Part shown: positions 26,056 to 34,882 of the stretch, one piece after another
Position numbering within the stretch: position 1 is the first letter of the stretch
How the letters are laid out: each line of letters begins with the position of its first letter
Assembly (NCBI RefSeq): GCF_947496485.1
Contig: NZ_CANMCZ010000002.1
Location: forward strand, 248,001 to 312,000
DNA length: 64,000 nucleotides
Source of the DNA: an uncultured Winogradskyella sp.
GTDB lineage: Bacteria > Bacteroidota > Bacteroidia > Flavobacteriales > Flavobacteriaceae
Reading direction: 5' to 3'
Program-made: the position numbers and the translations under genes
The notes under the pieces: model-generated
Database searches by the model: none
What the model was told of the DNA's origin: nothing
What the model saw: the letters and a program-made list of their open reading frames with translations, nothing else

Positions 26056-27750
26056 ATGATAAAATCATACTGGAATAAAGGAGGAAAACAAAAACGAATC
26101 ACAATATTTCTTGCACTTTTATTGCTAATACTACTATTCTTTTTTAGAGACGATTATCAGCCAGTCTTACTATTCTTAAGAAAGTATATTTTTGTAATCT
26201 TAGTCAGTTTATTGATTCTAATTTTAGGTTTAAGAAAATTTAGAAGAACATCGAGTACAGGTGGACGATTGGGAATTTTAGCGCTTCTAATAGTGTTTTT
26301 TGGGATTATATACGTGTTTGGATGGCATTATAAAATGTATGATTATATGAAAACTTATAATGTTTTCAATAGTCTCAATAAGGTTGAAATCGATGAACTT
26401 CCTCTAACACAAAACGAGCGTATTCAACCCTTAAGAAACATTTTTTCTATGGCGAACGAAAGCGTTGGTGAAACCAAAGATGTTTCTTTACCACACTTAG
26501 TTAGAATCGGTACAGAGAACAAGTGGACTATGGCAATTCAGCCAAGCGAGAAGTATATTATGCAACGTATTAGTGATAACACAGAAGAAGTATTTTCTGT
26601 AAGCAGCACAACACCCTTTCCTAGATTTTCTAATGAAAACCGAATCGACGTCACTTTTTCTATTGGTGAATCCTTAAAGTTCAGCAGAAACACGTATAAC
26701 GCGGTAGTACAGCGTTTTAATCCTTGGATGTTATTAAATTATGAGCCAAGCGATACATTTTACATGAAAAATGATGAAGGTAACTGGGTGGAAGTCGTAA
26801 GCTTGATAAAATGGAAAGGCTTTTTCTTTCCATATCCAACATTTGGAGGTGTAATGATTATAGATAGTGGTGAACACGATTTTAATGACTATGTGGAGCG
26901 AATTACCATTGGAAAAGGAACATTTGTACATCCAGATGACATAAAGAATTATCCGTTTTTAAATAAACAAAATACATTAGCCGAAGAAGTTTCACAACTT
27001 CAAGCAGAATCTTTAAAGTTTTTAGGAGGATTCAGTGACCCATTACCTTGGAATATGGAAACTGCCGTAAAAATTCCGCTGATGCCAAAAGACCAAAATC
27101 AACAACCATACGTTACTGATTTTGATTTTACAGGAAGTAATTCTGATGCCTATAGTGGTTTATACCATTGGTTTGGGTTAGAGCCAGTAGGTGATGAGCG
27201 TACCAGCTTAAGTTATAGTGTGTTTATTCCTGCCGATGGTACAGATAAAATGTACTATTTTGATCATGCAACAAAAAAGCAAGGGTATGCAGGTGTTTCT
27301 GCTATGCCATTAAAAGTGAAAGAATCTCGTAAAGAGTATGATTGGAACGCAAGTACACCTGTTGAGTTTAGGCCTTATATTAAAGATATTGCTGGTAGAA
27401 AGCGCATGTTCTTCTTAGGAACAATATCTTCTATAAGTGCTACTGACGCACAACAATTTGACGGTTCTGCAACACCAGATTTAGTCTTAATAGACAGTGA
27501 ATATAGAGATGTGATTTGGATAGATGTAAAGCATCCAAGCACTTGGGATGAAGAAGTTTATAATCAACTTAATGAAGCTTGGAGATCTAGTGAAGGTATT
27601 GGTTATTATTTTAAAGAAGAGCCAAAGGATGAAGATATTATGGAAAAAGCTTTAGACTCTTTAAAGATGATTCCAAAGGTTGAAGATAATTCTTCGCAAA
27701 TAGAAAAATTACAACGTGAATTGGATTCTTTGAAGGCAGTTGGGAACTAA
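26056..27750 (+). CDS. Large membrane protein with extracytoplasmic domain, last gene of the AAA+ cluster
   Basis: A 564-residue protein. Three hydrophobic helices lie in the first 100 residues (about 15-30, 38-56, 70-92). Residues 100-520 form a large domain rich in beta strands and aromatic residues (for example KWKGFFFPYPTFGGVM about 250-265 and GLYHWFGLEPVGDERTSLSYS about 367-387). A short C-terminal coiled coil (KLQRELDSLKAVG) ends the chain. No catalytic motif is seen. With three membrane helices the bulk would lie outside the cytoplasm, giving the cluster a face on the periplasm. Confidence 0.75.
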   Translation: MIKSYWNKGGKQKRITIFLALLLLILLFFFRDDYQPVLLFLRKYIFVILVSLLILILGLRKFRRTSSTGGRLGILALLIVFFGIIYVFGWHYKMYDYMKTYNVFNSLNKVEIDELPLTQNERIQPLRNIFSMANESVGETKDVSLPHLVRIGTENKWTMAIQPSEKYIMQRISDNTEEVFSVSSTTPFPRFSNENRIDVTFSIGESLKFSRNTYNAVVQRFNPWMLLNYEPSDTFYMKNDEGNWVEVVSLIKWKGFFFPYPTFGGVMIIDSGEHDFNDYVERITIGKGTFVHPDDIKNYPFLNKQNTLAEEVSQLQAESLKFLGGFSDPLPWNMETAVKIPLMPKDQNQQPYVTDFDFTGSNSDAYSGLYHWFGLEPVGDERTSLSYSVFIPADGTDKMYYFDHATKKQGYAGVSAMPLKVKESRKEYDWNASTPVEFRPYIKDIAGRKRMFFLGTISSISATDAQQFDGSATPDLVLIDSEYRDVIWIDVKHPSTWDEEVYNQLNEAWRSSEGIGYYFKEEPKDEDIMEKALDSLKMIPKVEDNSSQIEKLQRELDSLKAVGN

Positions 27751-27770
27751 TGAATAGTTAGAGTTAATTT

Positions 27771-28892
27771 ATGAAAAAGCACCTGTCAATTTTTAAAATC
27801 TTTATTTTTTTAACCATTCAGTCCTGCTCTAGTCAACATTTTAAACAGAAAATTGAAGTTGACAATTCGTTAAATTCATTTGATAGAAAAGTAGATTCTA
27901 TTATTGCCAATAAAATGAATACTTACAATATTCCTGGGCTATCAATTGGTATTGTCAAAAAAGATTCGATAGTATATTCAAAAGGCTATGGAGTAAAGAA
28001 TATTAATACTAAAGATTTAGTTAGCAAAAACACAAATTTTCATACTGCGTCCATTAGTAAATTGTTTACGGCTCAAGCAATAATAATGCTTGTTCAGGAA
28101 AATAAAATTAGCCTTAACACCAAACTGACAGAGGTCATTCCAGAATTATTATATAAGGATGAAAGAGTGAAAGATATAACGATAAAATCTCTACTTAATC
28201 ATACATCTGGTTTAACTGACGTGAGTAAATATAATTGGGAAAACAATAATCAATCTGACAATAGTTTGAGGGATTATATTATAGGTCTTACATTAAAATT
28301 ACAGTCTGAGCCACATGCAGAATATAACTATAGTAATTTAGGATATAATATTTTAGGTTATGTGGTTGAAAAACTATCTAAAACTAGTTTTGACGAATTT
28401 GTTAAAGAAAGTATTCTTGTTCCAAGTCAAATGTCAAATAGCGATTTCAGATATTTTAAAATAGCAGATTCAATAAAAACATCTCCACATTCTAAAAGAA
28501 TGATCTCTAAAAAGATATATGAACGAAAAATTTATCCTTACACACGAGAACAAGCACCTAGTAGTACTCTAAATTCATCTGCGAATGATTTGAATAAGTG
28601 GATGATTTCATTTTTAAAATCATCTGACAGCTTGAGTTCGAAAAAAAGCTTTGCAAGAATGTCTCTACCAAGCTTTGAACAGTATCCCTATATTGGTTTG
28701 GGTTTTCAGTTAAGCAATCTGTACAATGAAAAAGCTATTGGACACTATGGAGGTGATAAAGGATATAGAAGTTACTTGATAATGGTTCCAGAAAAAAGAA
28801 TAGGACTAGTTTTATTAGCGAATTGCGATTATGATGAAGATTTTAGACAAGAAATTTTGCATCCAATATTAAAACTAATTATAAATGAATAG
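27771..28892 (+). CDS. Serine hydrolase of the class C beta-lactamase fold, lipoprotein
   Basis: A 373-residue protein with a lipoprotein signal (lipobox near IQSC, Cys 19), so it is envelope-anchored. The active-site motifs are intact: SxxK as S94-I-S-K97, YxN as Y187-S-N189 and the third motif as HYGGDKG. This family includes penicillin-binding proteins, D-aminopeptidases, esterases and true AmpC enzymes; the lipoprotein anchor and overall style suggest a peptidase or esterase rather than an antibiotic-resistance enzyme. It starts 20 bases after the membrane protein of the AAA+ cluster and may simply be read through from it. Confidence 0.87.
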   Translation: MKKHLSIFKIFIFLTIQSCSSQHFKQKIEVDNSLNSFDRKVDSIIANKMNTYNIPGLSIGIVKKDSIVYSKGYGVKNINTKDLVSKNTNFHTASISKLFTAQAIIMLVQENKISLNTKLTEVIPELLYKDERVKDITIKSLLNHTSGLTDVSKYNWENNNQSDNSLRDYIIGLTLKLQSEPHAEYNYSNLGYNILGYVVEKLSKTSFDEFVKESILVPSQMSNSDFRYFKIADSIKTSPHSKRMISKKIYERKIYPYTREQAPSSTLNSSANDLNKWMISFLKSSDSLSSKKSFARMSLPSFEQYPYIGLGFQLSNLYNEKAIGHYGGDKGYRSYLIMVPEKRIGLVLLANCDYDEDFRQEILHPILKLIINE

Positions 28893-29009
28893 AAAAATAT
28901 CTCAAGTAATTGTTAAGGCTAAGATTTGAGAATTTTGGGAATTGGAAAATCGATAAATTTTTAAATTTGACAAAATCCAAATAATTGAACAAACATTAAT
29001 ATTTAATTC

Positions 29010-29474
29010 TCATAACTCCAACAACATCTTAATATCAGAACGGACATAAGGACTATTCTTCTCAAGTTCTAATTCCTTAAATCCATATTTGCGATACAAA
29101 TAAATAGCATTTTCTAATTTAGTGCTAGAATAGAGTAGTAGGCCTTTTAAATTTTGTGCTTTTCCAAAATCAATACAATGTTGAAGCAGTTGTTGCCCAA
29201 TTTTTTGTCCACGTTCTTCTGGTAATACAGCCATTTTAGTTAATTCTAAAATTCCAGATTCTTCTGTTGGCATGAGGGCAACAGTTCCAACAACTTTATT
29301 AACTTTCATTGCAAAGAATATAAAACCACCTTTGTCAATAATGTATTTATCTGGCTTGCTTAAGACTTCTTGGTCATAAGGTTCAACATAGAAGAATGTT
29401 TTTAGCCATTCAATATTTAGATCGTAAAAGCTTTGTGTGTACTTATTATTAAAATCAATAATCCTAATTGCCAT
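29010..29474 (-). CDS. GNAT-family N-acetyltransferase
   Basis: A 154-residue GNAT domain. The acetyl-CoA site is LPEERGQKIGQQLLQHC (about 82-98), preceded by the strand GILELTKMAV, and the late ENAIYLYRKYGFKEL segment is typical of small-molecule or peptide acetyltransferases. Its start overlaps the end of hutG by 11 bases, so it is translated with it; a role in modifying an amino-acid intermediate is possible but unproven. Confidence 0.87.
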   Translation of the reverse strand: MAIRIIDFNNKYTQSFYDLNIEWLKTFFYVEPYDQEVLSKPDKYIIDKGGFIFFAMKVNKVVGTVALMPTEESGILELTKMAVLPEERGQKIGQQLLQHCIDFGKAQNLKGLLLYSSTKLENAIYLYRKYGFKELELEKNSPYVRSDIKMLLEL

Positions 29475-30483
29475 GTGCTCTAATAAAATCTGTGATTAAA
29501 TAGGTAATGAGTTTGCCAACTTTAGTAGTAGACTTTTTAGTTGGTGCGGCTTCACAAATATGCAAATAAGTAGCATTTTTATGTTTTCCGAAATAATGTA
29601 CAAACTGTCTAGCTTGTTTTACACTAAAACCACTAGAAGTCATAGCACTACTTGGAATATTCTCAATAGCATCGCAATCTATTTCAATTCCAAAATTTTT
29701 ACCAGAAACATGATTTAATGCTGTTTCCATTTCAGATTCAAAATCTAGTTCATTCCGTACTTCAATAGCTTCATAACTAGTGTATTTGACTGATTTTAAT
29801 TTCTTTATAGTTTTTAGTAAATTATTAGATGTGTAATTTTCGTGTAAACCAAAAATGAAATAATTTTTAAGGAAACCTTCTGCAAATGCATAACTAAATC
29901 CATTACCACTATGTCTGCCTTCTTCGGCTCTAAAATCTGTATGTGCATCAAAATTGATAGCATTGACTTTATCGTTTTTTGCTAATGCAGAGCCTTTTAT
30001 GTTTCCATAGGCGTTGTTATGACCACCTCCTATAACTATAGGAATTTTACCAGCTTTTATAATAGAAGAGACCATATGAGTAACATCGTTATCTATTTGT
30101 TCTACAAAGTTTCTAGCTTTTGTTGTATGCCTCTTTTTAGATGTATCTAGGCTAATTATTGATTTTCTCATGTCTGAATAATCTAAATGGCCTAATATCA
30201 AAACGCGTTTTGCACTTGTAAAGTTATTGCTTTGGATGTTTAACAAAACTTTAAGCGCAGCATCCCAAGCTTTGTAAGTTCCTGTTTTTCCGTTATTTGC
30301 ATAAACTCCAATGTCTTCTTTAATACCAAAAATAACATAGTGAACATCTAAATTATCAATTGCATCGTATATGTTAGTGAGTTTAGTTATTAACTGAATA
30401 TGTTCTCCAAATTTTGATTCACCTTTTCGTTTCTTTAAAAGATGTTGTTTTTCTTTTTCTGTAAATAAAATGAGATTTTGCAT
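29464..30483 (-). CDS. hutG: Formimidoylglutamase (arginase/ureohydrolase family)
   Basis: Hydrolyses N-formimidoyl-glutamate to glutamate and formamide, the last step of histidine degradation. The 339-residue protein carries the ureohydrolase di-manganese ligands in GGGHNNAYGN (His), NFDAHTDFR (Asp, His, Asp) and EIDCDAIENIPSS (Asp, Asp). Its Bacteroidota-type long form and the presence of hutI 1.6 kb away support HutG over agmatinase or arginase. hutU and hutH are not in the window. Its upstream region is shared with the divergent gene at 30587. Confidence 0.82.
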   Translation of the reverse strand: MQNLILFTEKEKQHLLKKRKGESKFGEHIQLITKLTNIYDAIDNLDVHYVIFGIKEDIGVYANNGKTGTYKAWDAALKVLLNIQSNNFTSAKRVLILGHLDYSDMRKSIISLDTSKKRHTTKARNFVEQIDNDVTHMVSSIIKAGKIPIVIGGGHNNAYGNIKGSALAKNDKVNAINFDAHTDFRAEEGRHSGNGFSYAFAEGFLKNYFIFGLHENYTSNNLLKTIKKLKSVKYTSYEAIEVRNELDFESEMETALNHVSGKNFGIEIDCDAIENIPSSAMTSSGFSVKQARQFVHYFGKHKNATYLHICEAAPTKKSTTKVGKLITYLITDFIRAHGN

Positions 30484-30586
30484 TTGGATACTTAATTTAA
30501 AATAAAAGTACAGTTTTATTTAATGACTTTAAACTCAAATTAATTTTTAAAAAGCGAATTAACAATAACATTAAAACAAACAATTT

Positions 30587-31474
30587 ATGGAAGGCTCACA
30601 AAAAACAAGTACAGGTCTAAAAGTTGGATTAGGAATATTATTAGTTTTATTCTTAGGAACTGCGTTTTACACATCTAAGCTTTACACAGAAAAGCAAGAG
30701 ACAGAAAAGACATTGATTAGCGAGAAGCAACAAGTAATGAACGATCTTAACAATATGGCACAAGAATATGATGCCGCTATTGCAGAAGGTGAAGTTAAAA
30801 ACCAAGATTTATTGGCAGCAAGAGATCGTATTCAAGGTTTAATGGATTCATTAAAAATATCTCAAAATAGCGTAGGCAGTTTATGGAGATACAAGAAGAA
30901 ATTTTTAGCATTAGAAGAAGAAATGGATGTTCTATTAGCTGAAAACGATCGTTTAAAAGGTGAAAACCAATACTTAGCATCGTCTTTAGATAGTACACAA
31001 GTACAGCTAGCTGAGCGTACTATGTTCACTGATTCTCTTTTAGTTCAAAACACAGAACTAGCTACTGTTGTTAAAGATGCAGCAGCTTTGCAAACAGTTG
31101 GATTAGTAGGAATGGGAGTTCTTGAAAGAAGTAGTGGTAAGCAAGTGCCTATGGAGCGTGCAAGACGAAGTGATAAAATTAAAGTTTGCTTTACCGTTGC
31201 TAAAAATATGTTGACAGAAGCAGGAGATAAAGAATTGTATGTACAAGTCATAGATCCTTTAAACAACGTATTAGGAGCAAATGATCAAGTACAATTTGAC
31301 GACCAAGTATTAAACTATAGTTTAATAAGTCGTTTTAACTACGAAAACAGAAACTTAAATATTTGCGAATATGTTTCACCTTCAGATGATTCAAAGTTTG
31401 AAGCAGGACGTTACAAGATAAATGTATTTAATGATAAAGCATTAATTTCTTCTTCAGAATTTACACTGAAATAA
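30587..31474 (+). CDS. Membrane-anchored coiled-coil protein of unknown function
   Basis: A 295-residue protein with a single N-terminal transmembrane helix (about 12-28), a coiled coil of about 130 residues (about 30-160, Glu/Gln/Lys-rich with DRIQGLMDSLK-type heptads) and a compact C-terminal beta domain of about 130 residues, probably periplasmic. Proteins of this kind are common in Flavobacteriaceae and sometimes carry the label chromosome partitioning protein, which the sequence does not justify. It lies alone on the plus strand between the two parts of the hut locus and ends at the terminator at 31502-31535. Confidence 0.8.
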   Translation: MEGSQKTSTGLKVGLGILLVLFLGTAFYTSKLYTEKQETEKTLISEKQQVMNDLNNMAQEYDAAIAEGEVKNQDLLAARDRIQGLMDSLKISQNSVGSLWRYKKKFLALEEEMDVLLAENDRLKGENQYLASSLDSTQVQLAERTMFTDSLLVQNTELATVVKDAAALQTVGLVGMGVLERSSGKQVPMERARRSDKIKVCFTVAKNMLTEAGDKELYVQVIDPLNNVLGANDQVQFDDQVLNYSLISRFNYENRNLNICEYVSPSDDSKFEAGRYKINVFNDKALISSSEFTLK

Positions 31475-31501
31475 GAATTGATTATTTGATTGATTGATAG
31501 C

Positions 31502-31535
31502 AAAAATCCGGAAGTGAAAGCTTCTGGATTTTTTT
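31502..31535. terminator. Terminator between the coiled-coil gene and the convergent hut-associated gene
   Basis: A 13-bp stem with one G-T pair (31502-31514 with 31521-31533) is flanked by A and T runs, so it can work for both directions. The minus-strand stop codon at 31534 overlaps its edge. Confidence 0.85.
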
Positions 31536-32100
31536 ATTGACTTAATGCTAATATGCATTGTTCCCTTATATTCCAAACCTCTTTAAAACTATATAGTATA
31601 TCATTTTCTTTTATCCAAGATTTAAGAAATTGTTGATGAAGATTAACCTTATAACTACCAATTTGCTTGGCTTCTATATCTTCTTCATATAATATGGAAT
31701 CATAAAAACGATTAGAGGCATTAGTTGATGTAAAGTCAAATATCTGTTCTTTATATTTTAAATATGTGTGTGCTTCTGGTATATAGATTAACCGGTGCTT
31801 GCTAAGTACAGACCCAATACCTTTAGTATTTGAAGCATTCATTTTGTATATGCCTAAGCATAATGAAATATATTCAATACTATTTTCAACAGTCAATTGC
31901 TTTAAAAAAGCATGCTTTGTAGAGCATGTTCCTTTTTGTTCTTTAATCACTGAAGCAAAATCACTTCTGTCAGAATTTCTACCATAAGGAAGTTCTTTTA
32001 CTAGATTGCAGACATCCATAAAGTTTGTAACTCCAAATTCTAGGCATTGCCTAGATAAAGATCCTTGGTCAGAAATTTTAAAATTAAAGTAATTGTCCAT
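31534..32100 (-). CDS. Transglutaminase-fold protein coupled to hutI
   Basis: A 188-residue protein, probably cytoplasmic. The arrangement C59 in KGTCSTKHAFL, H111 in PEAHTYLKY and D122 in IFDFTST reproduces the Cys-His-Asp triad order and local context of transglutaminase-like cysteine enzymes. The start is placed at 32100, giving 17 bases of overlap with the end of hutI; a longer frame to 32151 would overlap further and is less likely. Its function is not known. The tight overlap suggests it acts with the histidine-degradation enzymes or on a related amide. Confidence 0.72.
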   Translation of the reverse strand: MDNYFNFKISDQGSLSRQCLEFGVTNFMDVCNLVKELPYGRNSDRSDFASVIKEQKGTCSTKHAFLKQLTVENSIEYISLCLGIYKMNASNTKGIGSVLSKHRLIYIPEAHTYLKYKEQIFDFTSTNASNRFYDSILYEEDIEAKQIGSYKVNLHQQFLKSWIKENDILYSFKEVWNIREQCILALSQ

Positions 32101-33319
32101 TAATAATAACTTGTTCCACAGGATTATGGGCAAACGCATAAGGAATCTCACTATAATGATTCATTGGTTTTGTGATAATTAAATTTGCCTTTTTTCCTCG
32201 GGTAATGCTACCATACATATTGCTAATTCCCATGGCATAAGCACCATTTACCGTAGCCGCATTTATGGCTTCTTCAGGTGTCATTTTTAATTTTATACAA
32301 GCAGCACTCACAACAAAATTCATGTTACCACTTGGCGCAGAACCTGGATTATAGTCTGTAGCAATAGCTAATGGTAAACCAGCATCTATAAGTTCTCTGG
32401 CAGGAGTGTAAGGAATACCAAGAAAGTAAGAACAACCAGGCAACGCAACAGGAATAGTATTGCTATTTTTTAAAGCTTTAATATCGTCTTTATTTAATTC
32501 TTCTAAATGATCTACGGAAAGTGCATTGTGCTTTACACCCAAAGCAACACCACCAAGAATATTAAATTGGTTTACATGGATTTTTGGTCTCAAATTATAT
32601 TTTGAACCTGCTTTTAGGATAGCTTCTGTATCCTTTATGTCAAAGTAGCCTTCTTCACAAAATACATCAATATATTGCGCTATATTTAGTTTGGCAGCTT
32701 TTGGGATAAGCTCTTCAGTGATTAGCTTAATATAATCCTGTTTTTTGCTTCTAAACTCTTCAGGAATGGCATGCGCAGCCAACAATGTAGGAGTAATTAA
32801 GGCTAAGCTCTCACGTTTAATACGTTTTATAACACGTAGCATTTTTAACTCAGCTTCAACAGTTAGGCCATAACCCGTTTTAATTTCTACAGCTCCAGTT
32901 CCCATTTTTATGAGCTCATCTAAGCGTTTTATAGATTGGATATATAAATCATCTTCAGAAGTATCTTGGAGTAGTTTTGCTGAGTTTAAAATTCCACCAC
33001 CATTATTAGAAATTTCGGTATAAGTCAAACCATTTATACGATCTACAAACTCAGAAGTTCTATCTCCTGCATAAACAATATGTGTATGAGAATCGCACCA
33101 AGAGGGCAATACAATTTTACCTGTGGCATCTATGACGGTTTCGGCTTCAATGCCTTCACAATTTTCCATTTTACCATATTCAATAATGGTATCGTGCTCT
33201 ATATAAACATAGGCATTCTCTTTTACAGTAAGTCTTTGCATATCGCTACCTTTTAGTACAGTAAGATTGTGCTTATGAACTTGAAGTAGTTGTTTTATAT
33301 TGGTTATAAGTATTGACAT
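32084..33319 (-). CDS. hutI: Imidazolonepropionase
   Basis: Opens the ring of 4-imidazolone-5-propionate to N-formimidoyl-glutamate, the third step of histidine degradation. The 411-residue amidohydrolase shows the metal motif DSHTHIVYAGDR, the substrate-arginine region FVDRINGLTYTEI, HVNQF, SVDHLEEL and the catalytic ATDYNPGSAPSGN. The length is standard. It is followed with overlap by the transglutaminase-fold gene, then, after an unrelated gene on the other strand, by hutG. Confidence 0.95.
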   Translation of the reverse strand: MSILITNIKQLLQVHKHNLTVLKGSDMQRLTVKENAYVYIEHDTIIEYGKMENCEGIEAETVIDATGKIVLPSWCDSHTHIVYAGDRTSEFVDRINGLTYTEISNNGGGILNSAKLLQDTSEDDLYIQSIKRLDELIKMGTGAVEIKTGYGLTVEAELKMLRVIKRIKRESLALITPTLLAAHAIPEEFRSKKQDYIKLITEELIPKAAKLNIAQYIDVFCEEGYFDIKDTEAILKAGSKYNLRPKIHVNQFNILGGVALGVKHNALSVDHLEELNKDDIKALKNSNTIPVALPGCSYFLGIPYTPARELIDAGLPLAIATDYNPGSAPSGNMNFVVSAACIKLKMTPEEAINAATVNGAYAMGISNMYGSITRGKKANLIITKPMNHYSEIPYAFAHNPVEQVIINGQLL

Positions 33320-33361
33320 ATTAGTAAGTTGTTTTTTGTAAAGATTGTTATTTTTTTGAAC

Positions 33362-33397
33362 AAAAAAAAGCGCTTGTCTATATTAAACAAGCGCTTT
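33362..33397 (-). terminator. Rho-independent terminator of the FG-GAP protein gene
   Basis: An 11-bp perfect stem (33367-33377 with 33387-33397) is followed, in the minus direction, by a U run from the A tract at 33362-33369. Confidence 0.9.
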
Positions 33398-33423
33398 AAT
33401 GAAATATAATAACAAAAACTCTT

Positions 33424-34845
33424 TTATCCTTTTATAAATTTATAAGTAAAACCATTATTGATTTTAATAGTATAAATACCATTTGATAATTGTGATACAT
33501 CAAGTGCTTCATTAGTATATAATGTTTTTTCCAAGACTTTTTTACCTAAAAGATCAACTATCGAAATTTCGATTGAAGTATCGCTATAACCAGATATGTT
33601 TAAAACATCTTTAGCAGGATTAGGATAGATGCTAATGGTGTTTGATTCAAAATCGTTAACACTTAAAAGATTAATTCTATTTTCCATCCAATCAACAGTA
33701 TCACTAGAATTACCAATAGCAGCTATGTCGATATCTAAATCGCCATCAAAATCTGCTGCAGTAACATGGAACATTTGGTGGTTGTTATCAACAATCAATG
33801 TTGGAGTAGCGCTAGGGCTAGCATTAGCTGCTCCTTTAAACCAAACTATAGCATCATCCGCTGATCCTCCATCGGTTAAAATAACATCATTTAATCCATC
33901 TTCATCAATGTCGGTAACAAGGATGGCGCCAGGTCTATCGATAATAGTCTCATCGGAAATGGTGTTTGCTGTAGATGCACCATTTTTTATTTTGTTAAAC
34001 CATTCTACTTCACCCGAGGAATTATCTAGTTTAACAACATCCATTATTCCATCATTGTTCACATCTGCAAATGCAACTACCAATAAAAAAGAGTTACCAC
34101 TATCTACTGTTTGCGTGTCTTTAACCCAAGAGACTGAAGTAGGATCACTACCATCATATTGGTTATAATAAATTTCAACAGATTGACTATTCACAAAACC
34201 AACCACAACATCCAAATCGCCATCAGCATCGAAATCCGCGACATCAATATGGTAAGGCCCATCAGTTGTGGCACTTTCTATGGTAGTTTCTACAAAAAAA
34301 TTCCCCATTCCGTCACCAGAAAACCATTGTGTCCAGTTACTGCCATAGGATGGCACCACTATATCTATGTGATTATCACCATTAATATCTCCAGCAACCA
34401 CATCTCCCGGTGAAGCAATATTACTCGCAATTGAAACTTCTGTATAGACATAGGTGTTATCCATACTTGTTGAACTCAGGTAATACACTAACTTATTCTG
34501 GATTGCTGAACTTGCAACAATATCAAAAGCTCCATCTTCATTAACATCGGCTAGCGTTAAACCATCAACCCATCGTATGGTTGAAGAAACAATAATCTCA
34601 ACAGGAAAATTTCCATTGCCATCATTTAAATAACATTTAATGTAATCTTGAAGAGGAGTACCTCCATTGTAGTCATATGTAGCCATTACGAGATCCATAT
34701 CTCCATCACCATCAATATCACCAGATGCAATTTCATAAGGTTCATTACCAGTATTAGGGTCTACATTACTTAGTATCCAAGCTTGAGAGAAATTTAAATT
34801 ACTGAAACCAGCAAAAATTAAAATTGTGAGTAAAGTTTTTTTCAT
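33424..34845 (-). CDS. Secreted FG-GAP/VCBS-repeat protein with type IX sorting domain
   Basis: A 473-residue exported protein: Sec signal peptide (about 1-20), then seven FG-GAP-type repeats each carrying a calcium-loop motif such as DIDGDGDMDLV, DVNEDGAFDIV, DINGDNHIDIV, DFDADGDLDVV, DVNNDGIMDVV, DIDEDGLNDVI and DFDGDLDIDIA. These form a beta-propeller. The last 75 residues (ISIYPNPAKDVLNISG to the end, IYTIKINNGFTYKFIKG) are a type A T9SS sorting domain, so the protein is exported through the type IX secretion system and probably held at the cell surface. Its ligand is unknown. It is a single-gene unit with its own terminator. Confidence 0.92.
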   Translation of the reverse strand: MKKTLLTILIFAGFSNLNFSQAWILSNVDPNTGNEPYEIASGDIDGDGDMDLVMATYDYNGGTPLQDYIKCYLNDGNGNFPVEIIVSSTIRWVDGLTLADVNEDGAFDIVASSAIQNKLVYYLSSTSMDNTYVYTEVSIASNIASPGDVVAGDINGDNHIDIVVPSYGSNWTQWFSGDGMGNFFVETTIESATTDGPYHIDVADFDADGDLDVVVGFVNSQSVEIYYNQYDGSDPTSVSWVKDTQTVDSGNSFLLVVAFADVNNDGIMDVVKLDNSSGEVEWFNKIKNGASTANTISDETIIDRPGAILVTDIDEDGLNDVILTDGGSADDAIVWFKGAANASPSATPTLIVDNNHQMFHVTAADFDGDLDIDIAAIGNSSDTVDWMENRINLLSVNDFESNTISIYPNPAKDVLNISGYSDTSIEISIVDLLGKKVLEKTLYTNEALDVSQLSNGIYTIKINNGFTYKFIKG

Positions 34846-34882
34846 ATTAAATAGTTTAAATCTTTTGTAAGATAGTCATTCT

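Noticed and set aside
27771-28892. Beta-lactamase-fold gene as an antibiotic resistance gene
   Set aside because: Motifs fit the broad serine hydrolase family, and the lipoprotein anchor and ordinary context give no support for a resistance role.
33629-34413. Long open frames opposite the FG-GAP gene
   Set aside because: They mirror a low-complexity, Asp/Gly-rich gene on the other strand, lack promoters and protein-like composition, and fall entirely within it.
33424-34845. Repeated Asp-rich coding units as a tandem DNA repeat or CRISPR-like array
   Set aside because: The periodicity is at protein level (FG-GAP calcium loops); spacing and bases vary, and no identical repeat-spacer pattern exists.
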